Assembly (NCBI GenBank): GCA_047619485.1
Contig: JBLHKE010000062.1
Span: 1 to 17,541, forward strand
DNA: 17,541 nt
Origin: JBLHKE01 sp047619485
Lineage (GTDB): Bacteria; Verrucomicrobiota; Verrucomicrobiia; Verrucomicrobiales; DEV007
Reading direction: 5' to 3'
How positions within the stretch are numbered: the stretch's first letter is position 1; every line of letters starts with the position of its first letter. The position numbers were made by a program, and so were the translations under genes. Below, in pieces: positions 1-8,321 of this stretch. The notes under the pieces were generated by a model. It saw nothing but the letters and a program-made list of their open reading frames with translations, searched no databases and was not told the origin of the DNA.

Positions 1-595
1 TGCGGGCGTTCTCGACATTTTTCACGATCGATTCGATCTGCTGCGGCGTGCCGGAGAACGGTTGCGATCCCGCTCCGATCTTGGTTGCGGACGGCGTCGG
101 ATAGAAGCGCAACTTGTCCCGTGTCGGTCCGCCGAGCAGGCGGTAGACCGGCACGCCCCACAGTTTGCCGGTGATATCCCACAGCGCCATGTCGATGCCG
201 GCCAGCGTGTGTGTCAGGAACGGCCCACCGCGCATGTTGCGGTGCGCGCGGTAGATCTTCTGCCACAGGTGCTCGATGCGCGTCGGGTTCTCGCCGTCGA
301 GCAGTTCGAACAGCGATCGCGCCAGCTCGGCCGCGACGAACGATTCCAGTTGACTGATCTCGCCCCAGCCGGTGACACCGTAGTTGGTTTCGATTTTGAG
401 GAATACTTTCCGCATCACCGGTGTGGCCGTCAGCTTGGTGATTTTAATCGTCGTCGTTTTGTCAGCGACGTTCGCTGCGGGATTGTTCGAATCGTCGGCA
501 CCCAGAGCCGCGTTTAATACGGCGGCGGCACATCCGCCCGCCGCTGCGACGCGTCCGAGCCATTCCCGCCGACTTGATAGCAAGTCCTCGTTCAC
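1..595 (-). CDS. DgoD-like acid-sugar dehydratase (enolase superfamily), Tat-exported, 3' part beyond window
   Basis: Enolase-superfamily (mandelate racemase/galactonate dehydratase type) protein. About 198 codons are present and the catalytic C-terminal barrel lies beyond the left edge. I translated it by hand from a GTG at 593-595, whose GTGA overlaps the stop of the upstream PPC gene, so coupled translation is likely. The N-terminus has a twin-arginine signal (SRREWLGRVAAAGG) followed by an Ala-rich stretch. The capping domain then shows VFLKIETNYGVTGWGE, DGENPTRIEHLWQKIYRAH, a GIDMALWDITGKLWGVPVY helix and LLGGPTRDKLRFY. These match the complete paralogue at 7023-8264 closely, with most positions identical by eye. 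The family abstracts the proton alpha to the carboxylate of a sugar acid and eliminates water. Substrate and periplasmic location are inferred. The catalytic residues cannot be seen here. Confidence 0.88.
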   Translation of the reverse strand, partial: MNEDLLSSRREWLGRVAAAGGCAAAVLNAALGADDSNNPAANVADKTTTIKITKLTATPVMRKVFLKIETNYGVTGWGEISQLESFVAAELARSLFELLDGENPTRIEHLWQKIYRAHRNMRGGPFLTHTLAGIDMALWDITGKLWGVPVYRLLGGPTRDKLRFYPTPSATKIGAGSQPFSGTPQQIESIVKNVENAR

Positions 596-2994
596 GGTGT
601 TGACAAATTGACGAATTCGAGGGGCGATTCCGCAGTGTGGGCGTCCTCCTTGCCAACTGTCGTTGCGGTCACTTTTACGGGCATGTTGAAATCGGGTAAC
701 GTTTCGGCAAAATGGATCTTGAGCTTAGCGGTAGTCTGTCCGGCAGGCACGGTGACGGGTTCGGCGCTGACGCCACCGAAGTGAGCTGGAACTTGCAGCC
801 CGACTTCGACGTCCATTTCTTTGATCGCCGGTCCGCGGGCGATCTCGACCGGCACCTCGACGGTTGAGCCCGGACCGACGGCGAGCGAAGGCCCGAGAGG
901 TTTGACGCTGAGAAAGCCGGCCACCATCTGGCCGATGAACTGATGTTTGGAGTCGGCCGAGGTGTAACTGACGACGTGCTTGCTACCGTCCGCTTCCACG
1001 ACGGTGCCATGAATCATGATCGTGGTGCGACTGGTCCGGCCGATCTCGAGGCAGGGCGCCATGACGGTGCCATAATCGAAATCCGTGGCCTCGGGCGGGA
1101 TGGTGATGGTCGGCCCGCGGTTGCCTTGAAGGTGCCTGATCTGACGATCCGCTAGGCGCGCGTAGATCGGTCCGGTGAAGCCTCCCCTGTGCAGCTTGTA
1201 GTGGCGCCGGTAAATCGAACCGCGCGGCATGATGTAGGAATTGTAGTCGCCGGTAAAATAGAAGGGCGTCGGGATGGCGACGGCCAACAGCAGATCCCGC
1301 AGCGGCGGTTCACCACGGGCGACCGCCACGCTGGCACCGCGCGTGACTTTATTTTCACCGATCACTGCCACTCCGGAGATCGTGACGCGCGCCTCCTGAA
1401 GCTTGACGCCCGCCTCGGCGCGGAAACTCAACTCCGCCTTGGCCTTACCTTTCGCGATCTTAGTAGCCGCCAAGTGCACGCCCTCAGGCAACCCTTCGGC
1501 CACGAGCTCGATCTCACCATCAAATCCCCTCAGCCGCTGCACCGTCACGGAGAGCTTCGCCGTAGGGGCGGGCGGGCGCGCTTTTTTCTGTTCTTCACTG
1601 AGCCCTCCGATGTCGCGGAAGACGGTGATGGCGTCGGAAGCGAGAGACAGTTTGAAATCGGATCCAGGTGACGGGCGCAGCATCAGACGATAGCAATAAT
1701 GCCCCCCGCCCCGATGCGCAAAATGCTCGGCGATCGCGATCTGGTAGGTGCCGGCCTCCGGCGCTTCGAATTGGAGAACCGCGCCGGTTTGTGGATTGCC
1801 GGGATTGCCGCTACGCGCGATCTCTTTTCCTGAAGCATCATAGATCTTCATGACCGGGAAAAGCGGGCTACCCAACTCGCCAGCGAGGAGCTCACATTCG
1901 ATCTTGTCGCCCTTGCCAGCTGCGACGCTCCAGTAATCGAGATCACCTGGAGTTTGGATGCGACCATTGAGAACGCTCGGGACCGAGGCGGTCGCTGCGC
2001 TGGATTGAACCGCTGAATCGTTCGGTTCGACCTCGAGCTGCTCAGGGGTGTCTCCCGCCTGCAAGAAAATTGGGTCTGCTTGGCCGGGGAGCTCTCCGGT
2101 CGGCAGCGGAAAGGTAGCAGAAGCGCCGTCGGGGATGTTGAAGTCTAGATTGCCACGGGGGGAACCGTCATCGCCAAGGAGCTCAAAGCCTGTCCTGGTG
2201 CCGCGCCTTCCGCCCAGCGGGTATGTGGTGGCAATGTTAGGGTTTCTGGTGATGCTGAGCCGGTAGACGTAAGGTTGCAGCCCGCCAAAATCGATGTCAT
2301 GGATCCTCACTTCGTAAACACCGTCGGCAGGCGCTTTCCATTGCAGCGTCGGATCTTTGCCGGTGACGGGAACGGTTTCTGCAAGCCGGGCGCCCTTGGG
2401 GTCGAGAACTTCGAGCCGGGCATTCAAGGGTGAACCCAATCGGCGCGCGTTCACCGAGCACGTGATCGTCTCGCCAGCCTTGGCGGTAAGAGTCCAGATG
2501 TCGATGTCTTCGCGCGGGAAAATCCGCCCGTTGATCGTCACCGGCAGCGTCACGGCCGTAGGCGCCGGAGCGCCGTCTACTTCTTCTTCGACCACCTCCG
2601 GCAGGTTGCCGACGATAAATCTCGCAGCCAGCGTGACACCCTGAGAGGTCGAGACGTGCCAGTAGCGGACGCCGACCGCGGCGTCTTTTGCAATCGCCAC
2701 CTGGCCGGCGTGATCACGCGGGTAGTCTTCCTTCTGCTGCGATGCCGGCATCGGGATGAGCGGACCTTCGAAAAACTTGGTGTCTACTTCGCTGACGGTC
2801 GGGCCGGCGGCGACTCCCGGTCCGAGCATTTTGAACCCTCCCTCGCCGTGCAGGTAATGGGCACCCACTTTGAACTTCACGGTTTCGCCCTGCTGGCCAC
2901 CAGCTGGAAAAATATACGATGCGTGAGGCACTTCGGCCTGCAGCGACGACAGAGCAGCCAGTGCGAGGAAACTAGGTAGGAGGATGCGACGCAT
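592..2994 (-). CDS. Secreted PPC-domain (pre-peptidase C-terminal) protein, multi-Ig-like
   Basis: Secreted beta-rich protein of about 800 residues with no recognisable catalytic domain. I use the ATG at 2994, which gives a classical signal peptide (MRRILLPSFLALAALSSLQA). A TTG five codons upstream (3009) is also open. An N-terminal TIG/Ig-like segment starts at VPHASYIFPAGGQQGETVKF. A first PPC-type domain lies at about residues 153-250 (NGRIFPREDIDIWTLTAKAGE, then DGVYEVRIHD). A second TIG-like segment follows (TYPLGGRRGT). A second PPC-type domain lies at about 320-445, opening with EVEPND and containing GDLDYWSVAAGKGD and AGTYQIAIAEHF. The rest is Ig-like strands. Proteins of this build commonly sit beside PSCyt2/PSD1 and DUF1501 genes in Planctomycetota and Verrucomicrobiota. 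Their job is unknown; binding or surface display is likely. It lies 18 nt after the DUF1501 gene and overlaps the next gene by 4 nt. Confidence 0.85.
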   Translation of the reverse strand: MRRILLPSFLALAALSSLQAEVPHASYIFPAGGQQGETVKFKVGAHYLHGEGGFKMLGPGVAAGPTVSEVDTKFFEGPLIPMPASQQKEDYPRDHAGQVAIAKDAAVGVRYWHVSTSQGVTLAARFIVGNLPEVVEEEVDGAPAPTAVTLPVTINGRIFPREDIDIWTLTAKAGETITCSVNARRLGSPLNARLEVLDPKGARLAETVPVTGKDPTLQWKAPADGVYEVRIHDIDFGGLQPYVYRLSITRNPNIATTYPLGGRRGTRTGFELLGDDGSPRGNLDFNIPDGASATFPLPTGELPGQADPIFLQAGDTPEQLEVEPNDSAVQSSAATASVPSVLNGRIQTPGDLDYWSVAAGKGDKIECELLAGELGSPLFPVMKIYDASGKEIARSGNPGNPQTGAVLQFEAPEAGTYQIAIAEHFAHRGGGHYCYRLMLRPSPGSDFKLSLASDAITVFRDIGGLSEEQKKARPPAPTAKLSVTVQRLRGFDGEIELVAEGLPEGVHLAATKIAKGKAKAELSFRAEAGVKLQEARVTISGVAVIGENKVTRGASVAVARGEPPLRDLLLAVAIPTPFYFTGDYNSYIMPRGSIYRRHYKLHRGGFTGPIYARLADRQIRHLQGNRGPTITIPPEATDFDYGTVMAPCLEIGRTSRTTIMIHGTVVEADGSKHVVSYTSADSKHQFIGQMVAGFLSVKPLGPSLAVGPGSTVEVPVEIARGPAIKEMDVEVGLQVPAHFGGVSAEPVTVPAGQTTAKLKIHFAETLPDFNMPVKVTATTVGKEDAHTAESPLEFVNLSTP

Positions 2995-3012
2995 GATTGA
3001 ATTGGGCAACGT

Positions 3013-4335
3013 CTACAAAAGCCCCTCGATAACCGAGCCATTGTTCACGATCGGGATCGGGCGGCCTTCTGGCGTCATCAGTTCTTCTCGGGCGTCGATG
3101 CCGAATTGGCGGTACATCGTTGCTGCAAAATCCTCCGGCGAAACCGGATCGTCGGCGGGTTCCTCTGCATATTTGTCGCTCTTGCCGATGACCCTGCCAC
3201 CTTGGATGCCGCCGCCGCCGAGCGCGACAGTGAAGCATTTGCTCCAGTGGTCGCGTCCGCCGTTGGCGTTGATGCGCGGCGTGCGCCCGAATTCGCCCGT
3301 CACGACGACCATCGTGCTGTCCAACATCCCACGATCATCCAGGTCGCGGAACAGCGCTGCCATCGCATGATCGAGCATCGGCAGCTGGTGCCGCAGCACC
3401 CGCGCGTTGGCGTCGTGGGTGTCCCAGTTCGAGTGATCGATGGTGACGCAACGCACGCCGCCCTCGACCAGCCGCCGCGCCATGAGGCAGCTCTGCCCCA
3501 GCGTCGTGCGGCCGTATTCGTCGCGTAGCTTCTCGGGCTCGGCGCCGATATCGAAAGCCTTTTTCGCGGCGGGCGACGTCATCAGATCAAACGCTTTTTC
3601 CTTGAACACGCCGACGGTACGGGCGCTGCGGTTGGCGGCGACCTCGGTGCTTTTGTGGTAGCGATCGATCCCCGCCAGGAGCGCGGCGCGAGCCTCCAGG
3701 CGTTCGGCATCGACGGTCATCGGTGGGACAAGATCCGGCACCGAAAATCCCGGCGAACTCGGATCGGCCTCGATGGCGAAGGCCGCGGAGGTCGCCCCGA
3801 GATACGCCGGGCCGCCGCTGCGGTGCATCGTCGGAAGGCAGACGTAGGCGGGCACCGAGCCGCGCGGCCCGAGCTTGTGTGCGATGATCGAGCCGTGGCA
3901 AGGCCGCTGGTTGTTGGGGATCAGGTTGGCGTTGAAGCCAGCGAGCGTGTGATAGCCAGTCAGCATGTAGTGATCGGCCGACCCGTGACCAGCGTCGCTG
4001 TGGGTGAACGATCGGATCAGCGAAATCTTGTCCATCTGTTGCGCGGTGCGCTCGAGATGTTCGCCGATACGGATGCCGGGAATGTTGGTAGGGATCGACC
4101 CGAATTCACCGCGGATGTTGGCGGGTGCGTCCGGTTTGAGATCGAAGGTATCGATCGTGCTCAGCCCGCCATGCAGAAAAACAAAGATGACCGAGATGTC
4201 GGATTTCGGATTGGCGGCCGGCGCGCTTTGCAGCAGGCGCGGCAGTGTCAAGTTCGCGCCCAGCATGGCCGCGGTGCCGACGCGGAGGAAACTTCGACGA
4301 TCGACGCCGTCGCAGAAACGTTTGGTTTTTTTCAT
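3013..4335 (-). CDS. DUF1501 family protein, Tat-exported
   Basis: DUF1501 protein of about 440 residues. The family is related in fold to the alkaline phosphatase/sulfatase superfamily, but its reaction is not established. I chose the ATG at 4335; an open TTG at 4362 would overlap the upstream gene. A Tat signal sits at residues 12-31 (DRRSFLRVG, then an Ala/Leu-rich h-region). Family landmarks are FVFLHGGLSTIDTFDLKPD (about residues 52-70), RSFTHSDAGHGSADHYMLTG, TIDHSNWDTHDAN, and VVVTGEFGRTPRIN near residue 348, followed by GGRDHWSKCF. Asp/His/Glu-rich landmarks of this kind are what make a metal-dependent hydrolase-like site plausible, but that is inference. The gene starts 10 nt after the PSCyt2/PSD1 gene, with which DUF1501 is habitually paired in Planctomycetota and Verrucomicrobiota. 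Full family length and no frameshift. Confidence 0.93.
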   Translation of the reverse strand: MKKTKRFCDGVDRRSFLRVGTAAMLGANLTLPRLLQSAPAANPKSDISVIFVFLHGGLSTIDTFDLKPDAPANIRGEFGSIPTNIPGIRIGEHLERTAQQMDKISLIRSFTHSDAGHGSADHYMLTGYHTLAGFNANLIPNNQRPCHGSIIAHKLGPRGSVPAYVCLPTMHRSGGPAYLGATSAAFAIEADPSSPGFSVPDLVPPMTVDAERLEARAALLAGIDRYHKSTEVAANRSARTVGVFKEKAFDLMTSPAAKKAFDIGAEPEKLRDEYGRTTLGQSCLMARRLVEGGVRCVTIDHSNWDTHDANARVLRHQLPMLDHAMAALFRDLDDRGMLDSTMVVVTGEFGRTPRINANGGRDHWSKCFTVALGGGGIQGGRVIGKSDKYAEEPADDPVSPEDFAATMYRQFGIDAREELMTPEGRPIPIVNNGSVIEGLL

Positions 4336-4345
4336 CGTGTGAGGG

Positions 4346-6874
4346 TCAGTGATTGAAGACAAATTCTAGCGAGTTCATCATGCTCCAGGCAAGGTCCTCG
4401 GCGGCCGCGCGGCGCTTGCCCGCTCCCGCTTTTTCCAGGTAATCGCGCGCACGGCTGCGTTCGCTAGCGTCTGGCGTCCGTGCGAAGAATGACAGATAGA
4501 GCTCGTCCACGAGCTGGTCGTCATCAGAGACGGCCCGCTCCAGGCGGGCGACCGCGCCGGATTCGTGCGCGAGTTTGGCGTCGATCTGTGGCGAGTTCAT
4601 CAGGTTGAGAATCTGGGCGATGCTCGCCTCGCCGTTGCGTTCGCACTCGCACGCGGAGGCGCGCATCGGCCTGCCATAGAGCCGCAGAAAATAGTTCGGC
4701 ACCTGGCTGTCCCAAAGCTGGATCGCACGGTAGCCGGCCGGCATGCTGTCGAATTTCTCTGCGACGCCAGTGGTCTGGCTGATAGCATCGAGCAACACTT
4801 CCGCAGTGAGATTTTTGAATAGCGCCCGCGAGTAGTTCTGCTCGTCGATGATGTTGGTTTCGTTAGGATGGGAGGAGAGTTGATAGGTGCGCGATGCCGT
4901 CAGCGTGCGGATGATTGCCTTCAAATTGAACTCCACATCCGCAGCGTGCTGGGCCAGCGCCTCGTAGAGTTCAGGATTGCTCGGAGGGTTGGTGGCGCGG
5001 ACGTCGTCGACCGGCTCGACGAGGCCGCGGCCGAAGAAATGTGCCGTCATCCGGTTAGCGAGGTTGCGCGCAAACCACGGATTGTCGGGGGCGGTCAGCC
5101 ACGCGGCGAGCGCCTTGCGGCGGTCTGCGCCTTCCACCGCCGCCTCCGCCGGAGCTTGCCCGCCGAGCGGATACGGGAAAATATTTTTCCCGCTCCGCGG
5201 GTTCTTCGCAGCGGCATTGCCGGCGGCTAGAATGATCTCCTCGAGTCCTGACTTGCGCGTAGCGACCGGCTGGAAGAACGCCTGCATCCCGAAGTAGTCA
5301 TCCTGGCTCCACCGATCATAAGGGTGATGGTGGCATTCTGCGCAAGCGATCCGCACACCCATGAACACTTGCGACAGTGAACTCGCCATGTCTCCGGGGC
5401 GCGCCACCACTTTGAAAAAATGGCCAGCGGGTGCTTCGGCTAGCGGTCCCTCGGCAGTTACAAGTTCGCGGCACATGACATCGAAGGGCTTGTTCTCGGC
5501 GACGCTCTCACGGATCCACCGATAGTATTCGTAGGCTCCACGGCGACCCAATTTATCAGAATCCACACGCAAGAGGTCTGCCCATTTGAGCGCCCAGTAG
5601 TCGGCGTACTCAGGGCGCTCTAACAAAACATCAACCAACTGCGCACGGCGCCCGGGATCTTGCTTGCCGAGAAATTCACGCGCCTCTGTGGCGGTCGGCA
5701 GCGTCCCGATGATATCGAGATACACCCGACGCAGGAACGTCGCGTCGTCGGCGAGCTCCGACGGGCGCAAGTTGAGTTTTCTGAGATTCGCATCGACTGC
5801 CTCGTCGATGAAGTTGTGTTGCGGCGGAAATGCGGTGTCCGGTGTTTCACCTGGTCGCGGAACAAGCAGTCGACAAATCTGCATCACACCCAGATAGCGA
5901 GCCATGACAGCCGACTGTCCCGGCAACTCGCCTGCCGTCACGAGCCCATTTTCGTCAACGCTCGCAAGGGCATCATTGTTCGACCGGAATTCCGCAAGGT
6001 GTGTCACGTCTGAGCGCCGCCCATCACTGAAAACAGCGACGACCCGGAGCTGCTGCTGGGAACGGAATTTCATGATGCGCTCGCCCGGCGACACCTCCAG
6101 GCTCACGACCTTTAAATCGCCCGCCCCCTCGCCAAAACTAGCCCCGGCCGCGATCCACGCGCGCAAGGTCTGGTAGGCGTCCGATCCAGTGAGCATGCGT
6201 TCGCCGCCACCGTGCGGCATCACTCCGGCCGACTTGAGCAACAGCAAACTGTGATCGGGAGCTGCCGGGAAGATCCGTCTGCCACGCCCGGCCTTCACGA
6301 CCGCATCGAAGTCTCCCCGGGCATCGAAACCGAACACCGAAAGCTTGAATCCGTTCTGCCCCTCGGCTTTGCCGTGACAGCCAGAATTGTTGCATCCGTA
6401 GCGGCTGAACAGCGGGCTAATGTCAGTTTTAAAATCAAATGTCCGCAGCGCCTTGGAACCTGCGACGGCGACCTTCACAATCTTTTCGAATCCGCGCGCC
6501 CGGACGATGACATTGCAAGTCCCGTCACCCAACCCGGAGACGACGCCGCGCGCAGTTATGTCGACGATGTCGGTCGACGCCGGAGACAAATATTCCGCTT
6601 CACGCGTCAGATCGATCGACCGGCCGGTCGCGGTTTTCCCGTGCACAAGAATCGTAAATCTTTCCCCAGGTCGACCCAGGGTGATGGAGCTTGGATCTGT
6701 AACGATCGCTACGATCTCGGCAGGCGCCTCCAGTGCCACCAAAGCCTGCTCAGGGTTCGACTTCGCATTCCCGAGCGCTCCAGCCATCACGACCACGATC
6801 GCAATGATATTCAGCAGACGGATCCCCGCAGCGACCGCCATCGCCATCGCCCAGATTTGGCTTAGTTGGTTCAT
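4346..6874 (-). CDS. PSCyt2/PSD1 protein (DUF1549-DUF1553) with Ig-like domains and cytochrome-type motifs
   Basis: Exported multidomain protein of 842 residues. I use the ATG at 6874; a TTG two codons earlier is also open. A hydrophobic signal or anchor covers about residues 1-36. A BIG2-like domain follows at about 50-140 (ending ITARGVVSGLGDGTCNVIVRA). A cytochrome-like segment at about 146-245 contains CNNSGCHGKAEGQNGFKL at 161-178, a C-x4-C-H site. A second BIG2-like domain lies at about 255-340 (VDENGLVTAGELPG). DUF1549 covers about 354-530 (FLRRVYLDIIGTLPTATEA) and ends with CAECHHHPYDRW at 511-522, a canonical CxxCH haem c motif. DUF1553 covers about 585-835 (NPWFARNLANRMTAHFFGRG, then GRPMRASACECER). 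The family is abundant in Planctomycetota and Verrucomicrobiota, and its function is unproven; periplasmic redox is inferred from the haem motifs. It is the first gene of the minus-strand operon. Confidence 0.93.
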   Translation of the reverse strand: MNQLSQIWAMAMAVAAGIRLLNIIAIVVVMAGALGNAKSNPEQALVALEAPAEIVAIVTDPSSITLGRPGERFTILVHGKTATGRSIDLTREAEYLSPASTDIVDITARGVVSGLGDGTCNVIVRARGFEKIVKVAVAGSKALRTFDFKTDISPLFSRYGCNNSGCHGKAEGQNGFKLSVFGFDARGDFDAVVKAGRGRRIFPAAPDHSLLLLKSAGVMPHGGGERMLTGSDAYQTLRAWIAAGASFGEGAGDLKVVSLEVSPGERIMKFRSQQQLRVVAVFSDGRRSDVTHLAEFRSNNDALASVDENGLVTAGELPGQSAVMARYLGVMQICRLLVPRPGETPDTAFPPQHNFIDEAVDANLRKLNLRPSELADDATFLRRVYLDIIGTLPTATEAREFLGKQDPGRRAQLVDVLLERPEYADYWALKWADLLRVDSDKLGRRGAYEYYRWIRESVAENKPFDVMCRELVTAEGPLAEAPAGHFFKVVARPGDMASSLSQVFMGVRIACAECHHHPYDRWSQDDYFGMQAFFQPVATRKSGLEEIILAAGNAAAKNPRSGKNIFPYPLGGQAPAEAAVEGADRRKALAAWLTAPDNPWFARNLANRMTAHFFGRGLVEPVDDVRATNPPSNPELYEALAQHAADVEFNLKAIIRTLTASRTYQLSSHPNETNIIDEQNYSRALFKNLTAEVLLDAISQTTGVAEKFDSMPAGYRAIQLWDSQVPNYFLRLYGRPMRASACECERNGEASIAQILNLMNSPQIDAKLAHESGAVARLERAVSDDDQLVDELYLSFFARTPDASERSRARDYLEKAGAGKRRAAAEDLAWSMMNSLEFVFNH

Positions 6875-6894
6875 TTTCAAATCGTTGTGCGCTA

Positions 6895-6923
6895 AATCTA
6901 GGTCTTGCCTGAAACGATGTCAT
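6895..6923 (-). promoter_or_regulatory. Candidate sigma70-type promoter for the PSCyt2/PSD1 operon
   Basis: Read on the minus strand, ATGACA (plus 6918-6923, five of six to TTGACA) is followed after exactly 17 nt by TAGATT (plus 6895-6900, four of six to TATAAT). It lies just upstream of the ATG at 6874, giving a very short leader of about 10-15 nt. An inverted repeat ATCGTT/AACGAT (6881-6886 and 6913-6918) brackets it. This is a consensus match by eye only; the consensus for this phylum may differ. Confidence 0.35.
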
Positions 6924-6945
6924 GCAAATACGCGTGCTGTAGAAT
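6917..6945 (+). promoter_or_regulatory. Candidate sigma70-type promoter for the DgoD-like gene
   Basis: ATGTCA (6917-6922, four of six to TTGACA) is followed after 17 nt by TAGAAT (6940-6945, five of six to TATAAT). Transcription would begin near 6952, leaving a leader of about 70 nt before the ATG at 7023. The -35 element occupies almost the same bases as the -35 of the opposing promoter. No experimental support. Confidence 0.33.
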
Positions 6946-7022
6946 GTGCTCGGAATCCTCACCCAGACACGGTACCTAGAGTTGTAGCAGATCTTTCCTC
7001 ATCTTATCCCCCTACCCTCCCC

Positions 7023-8264
7023 ATGAACAGCGACTCCAATTCAGAAGACTATGGCAAGCTAGGCCGCTTTGGTCGCCGAGATCTCCTTGCAGGGTTCGGC
7101 GTTGCGGCTGCGGCGGGACTGGCCTTCACCAACGAGGTGGTCGGGCAAGCACAGAACCCTGCTGCGCAGGTCGCCGACCGATCGTCAACCATCCGCATCT
7201 CGGCGATGAAGACGTATTGGGTCGGTCCGGTAGTCTATGTGAAGATCGAGACCAATCACGGCGTCCACGGTTGGGGCGATCTGAAGGGGGTCGATCCGCG
7301 AGTCGCGCAGGTGCTCGTGAAATCTCTGTTCGAGCTAATCGACGGCGAGAATCCGACGCGCATCGAACACATCTGGCAGAAGCTCTACCGGTCGCACCGC
7401 GACATGCGCGGCGGAGCGCTGATGGTACACACGATTGCGGCCATCGACATCGCTTTGTGGGATCTCGTCGGCAAGCTTTGGGATGTCCCCGTCTACCGGA
7501 TGCTGGGCGGCCCGAGCCGCGACCGCATCCGCGTCTACCACACCCCGAAGGCCCAGAAGGTTCCGCCGCACGGGATCTTCGAACATTCGGGCACGCCAGC
7601 CGACATCGAGCGCATGGTGAAGGCAATCGCTGCAGCGCGCGAGAAGGTAGGTCCGGATGGCGCCGTGATGTTCGACGCGCACTCCGCCGTCCCGCCGGCC
7701 ACCCTGATCCAACTGGCCGCCGCCATCAAACCCTACGATGTGATGTTCATCGAAGAGCCGGCCGTCCCGGGCAACATCGAAGTCTTCAAGCGCATCAAAG
7801 AGCAGGTCTCGATCCCCCTCGCCACCGGCGAGCGCGACCGCACGATCTGGGGGGTGCTGCCCTACCTGCAGGAAGGTTGCATCGACATCCTGCAGCCGGA
7901 CTGCTGCCACACCGGCGGGATCAGCCAGATGAAAAAGATCGCCACCCTCGCCGAAGCCTATTTTGTGCCGCTCGCGCCGCATTGCACCGCCTCTTTCCTG
8001 GGGATTGCGGCAAGCCTGCATGTGGCCGCGTCGATCCCCTTCTTGCTCATCCACGAATTCTATCCTGAGAATGCTGGCTTCAACGTGCCGGGCCTGACCC
8101 GCATGGCGTATGAACTGGACGCGGAAGGCTACATTGGATTGCCACCGGGACCTGGCCTCGGGGTGGAAGTGGATGAGGCCAAGCTAGAGACAGAATCTCA
8201 CAAACCACAGTCCTATCGCTGGCCCGGCGCAAAACTCAAAGACGGCTCGGTTGCAGATTATTAG
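7023..8264 (+). CDS. DgoD-like acid-sugar dehydratase (enolase superfamily), Tat-exported
   Basis: Complete enolase-superfamily protein of 413 residues, resembling D-galactonate dehydratase in layout. The frame stays open far upstream, but that extension is antisense to the neighbouring gene, so I take the ATG at 7023, where a Tat signal begins (GRRDLLAGFG, then an Ala-rich stretch). The capping domain has VYVKIETNHGVHGWGD and AIDIALWDLVGKLWDVPVY. The barrel shows the DgoD-type active-site set: D218-A-H220, E244/E245 (FIEEP), E270 (ATGER), D293 (QPD), H320 (APHC) and E345 (LIHEF). The C-terminus PGPGLGVEVDEAK is family-typical. Expected chemistry is dehydration of an aldonate to a 2-keto-3-deoxy acid. 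Between Y172 and D218 it is about 20 residues shorter than E. coli DgoD as I recall it, so helix 1 and strand 2 of the barrel seem missing. Export is unusual, because the known relatives are cytoplasmic. The exact substrate is unknown. Confidence 0.9.
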   Translation: MNSDSNSEDYGKLGRFGRRDLLAGFGVAAAAGLAFTNEVVGQAQNPAAQVADRSSTIRISAMKTYWVGPVVYVKIETNHGVHGWGDLKGVDPRVAQVLVKSLFELIDGENPTRIEHIWQKLYRSHRDMRGGALMVHTIAAIDIALWDLVGKLWDVPVYRMLGGPSRDRIRVYHTPKAQKVPPHGIFEHSGTPADIERMVKAIAAAREKVGPDGAVMFDAHSAVPPATLIQLAAAIKPYDVMFIEEPAVPGNIEVFKRIKEQVSIPLATGERDRTIWGVLPYLQEGCIDILQPDCCHTGGISQMKKIATLAEAYFVPLAPHCTASFLGIAASLHVAASIPFLLIHEFYPENAGFNVPGLTRMAYELDAEGYIGLPPGPGLGVEVDEAKLETESHKPQSYRWPGAKLKDGSVADY

Positions 8265-8321
8265 CGTGATATCTCTTGGGCAGGCTTGAACGGGGATGCC
8301 GTTGCGATCGCAGCCTGAATG

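Noticed and set aside
6420..7022. About 200 extra codons in frame ahead of the DgoD-like gene
   Set aside because: This stretch is antisense to the well-supported PSCyt2/PSD1 gene and reads as low-complexity sequence; the Tat signal begins at the ATG at 7023.
7335..8054. 239-codon minus-strand frame over the DgoD-like gene
   Set aside because: It is a shadow: a similar antisense string appears over the left-edge paralogue, as expected when two paralogues are read backwards.
8281..8317. CAGGCT/AGCCTG inverted repeat between the convergent DgoD-like and uxuA genes
   Set aside because: Only 6 bp with a 25-nt loop and no T-run, so too weak to call a terminator.
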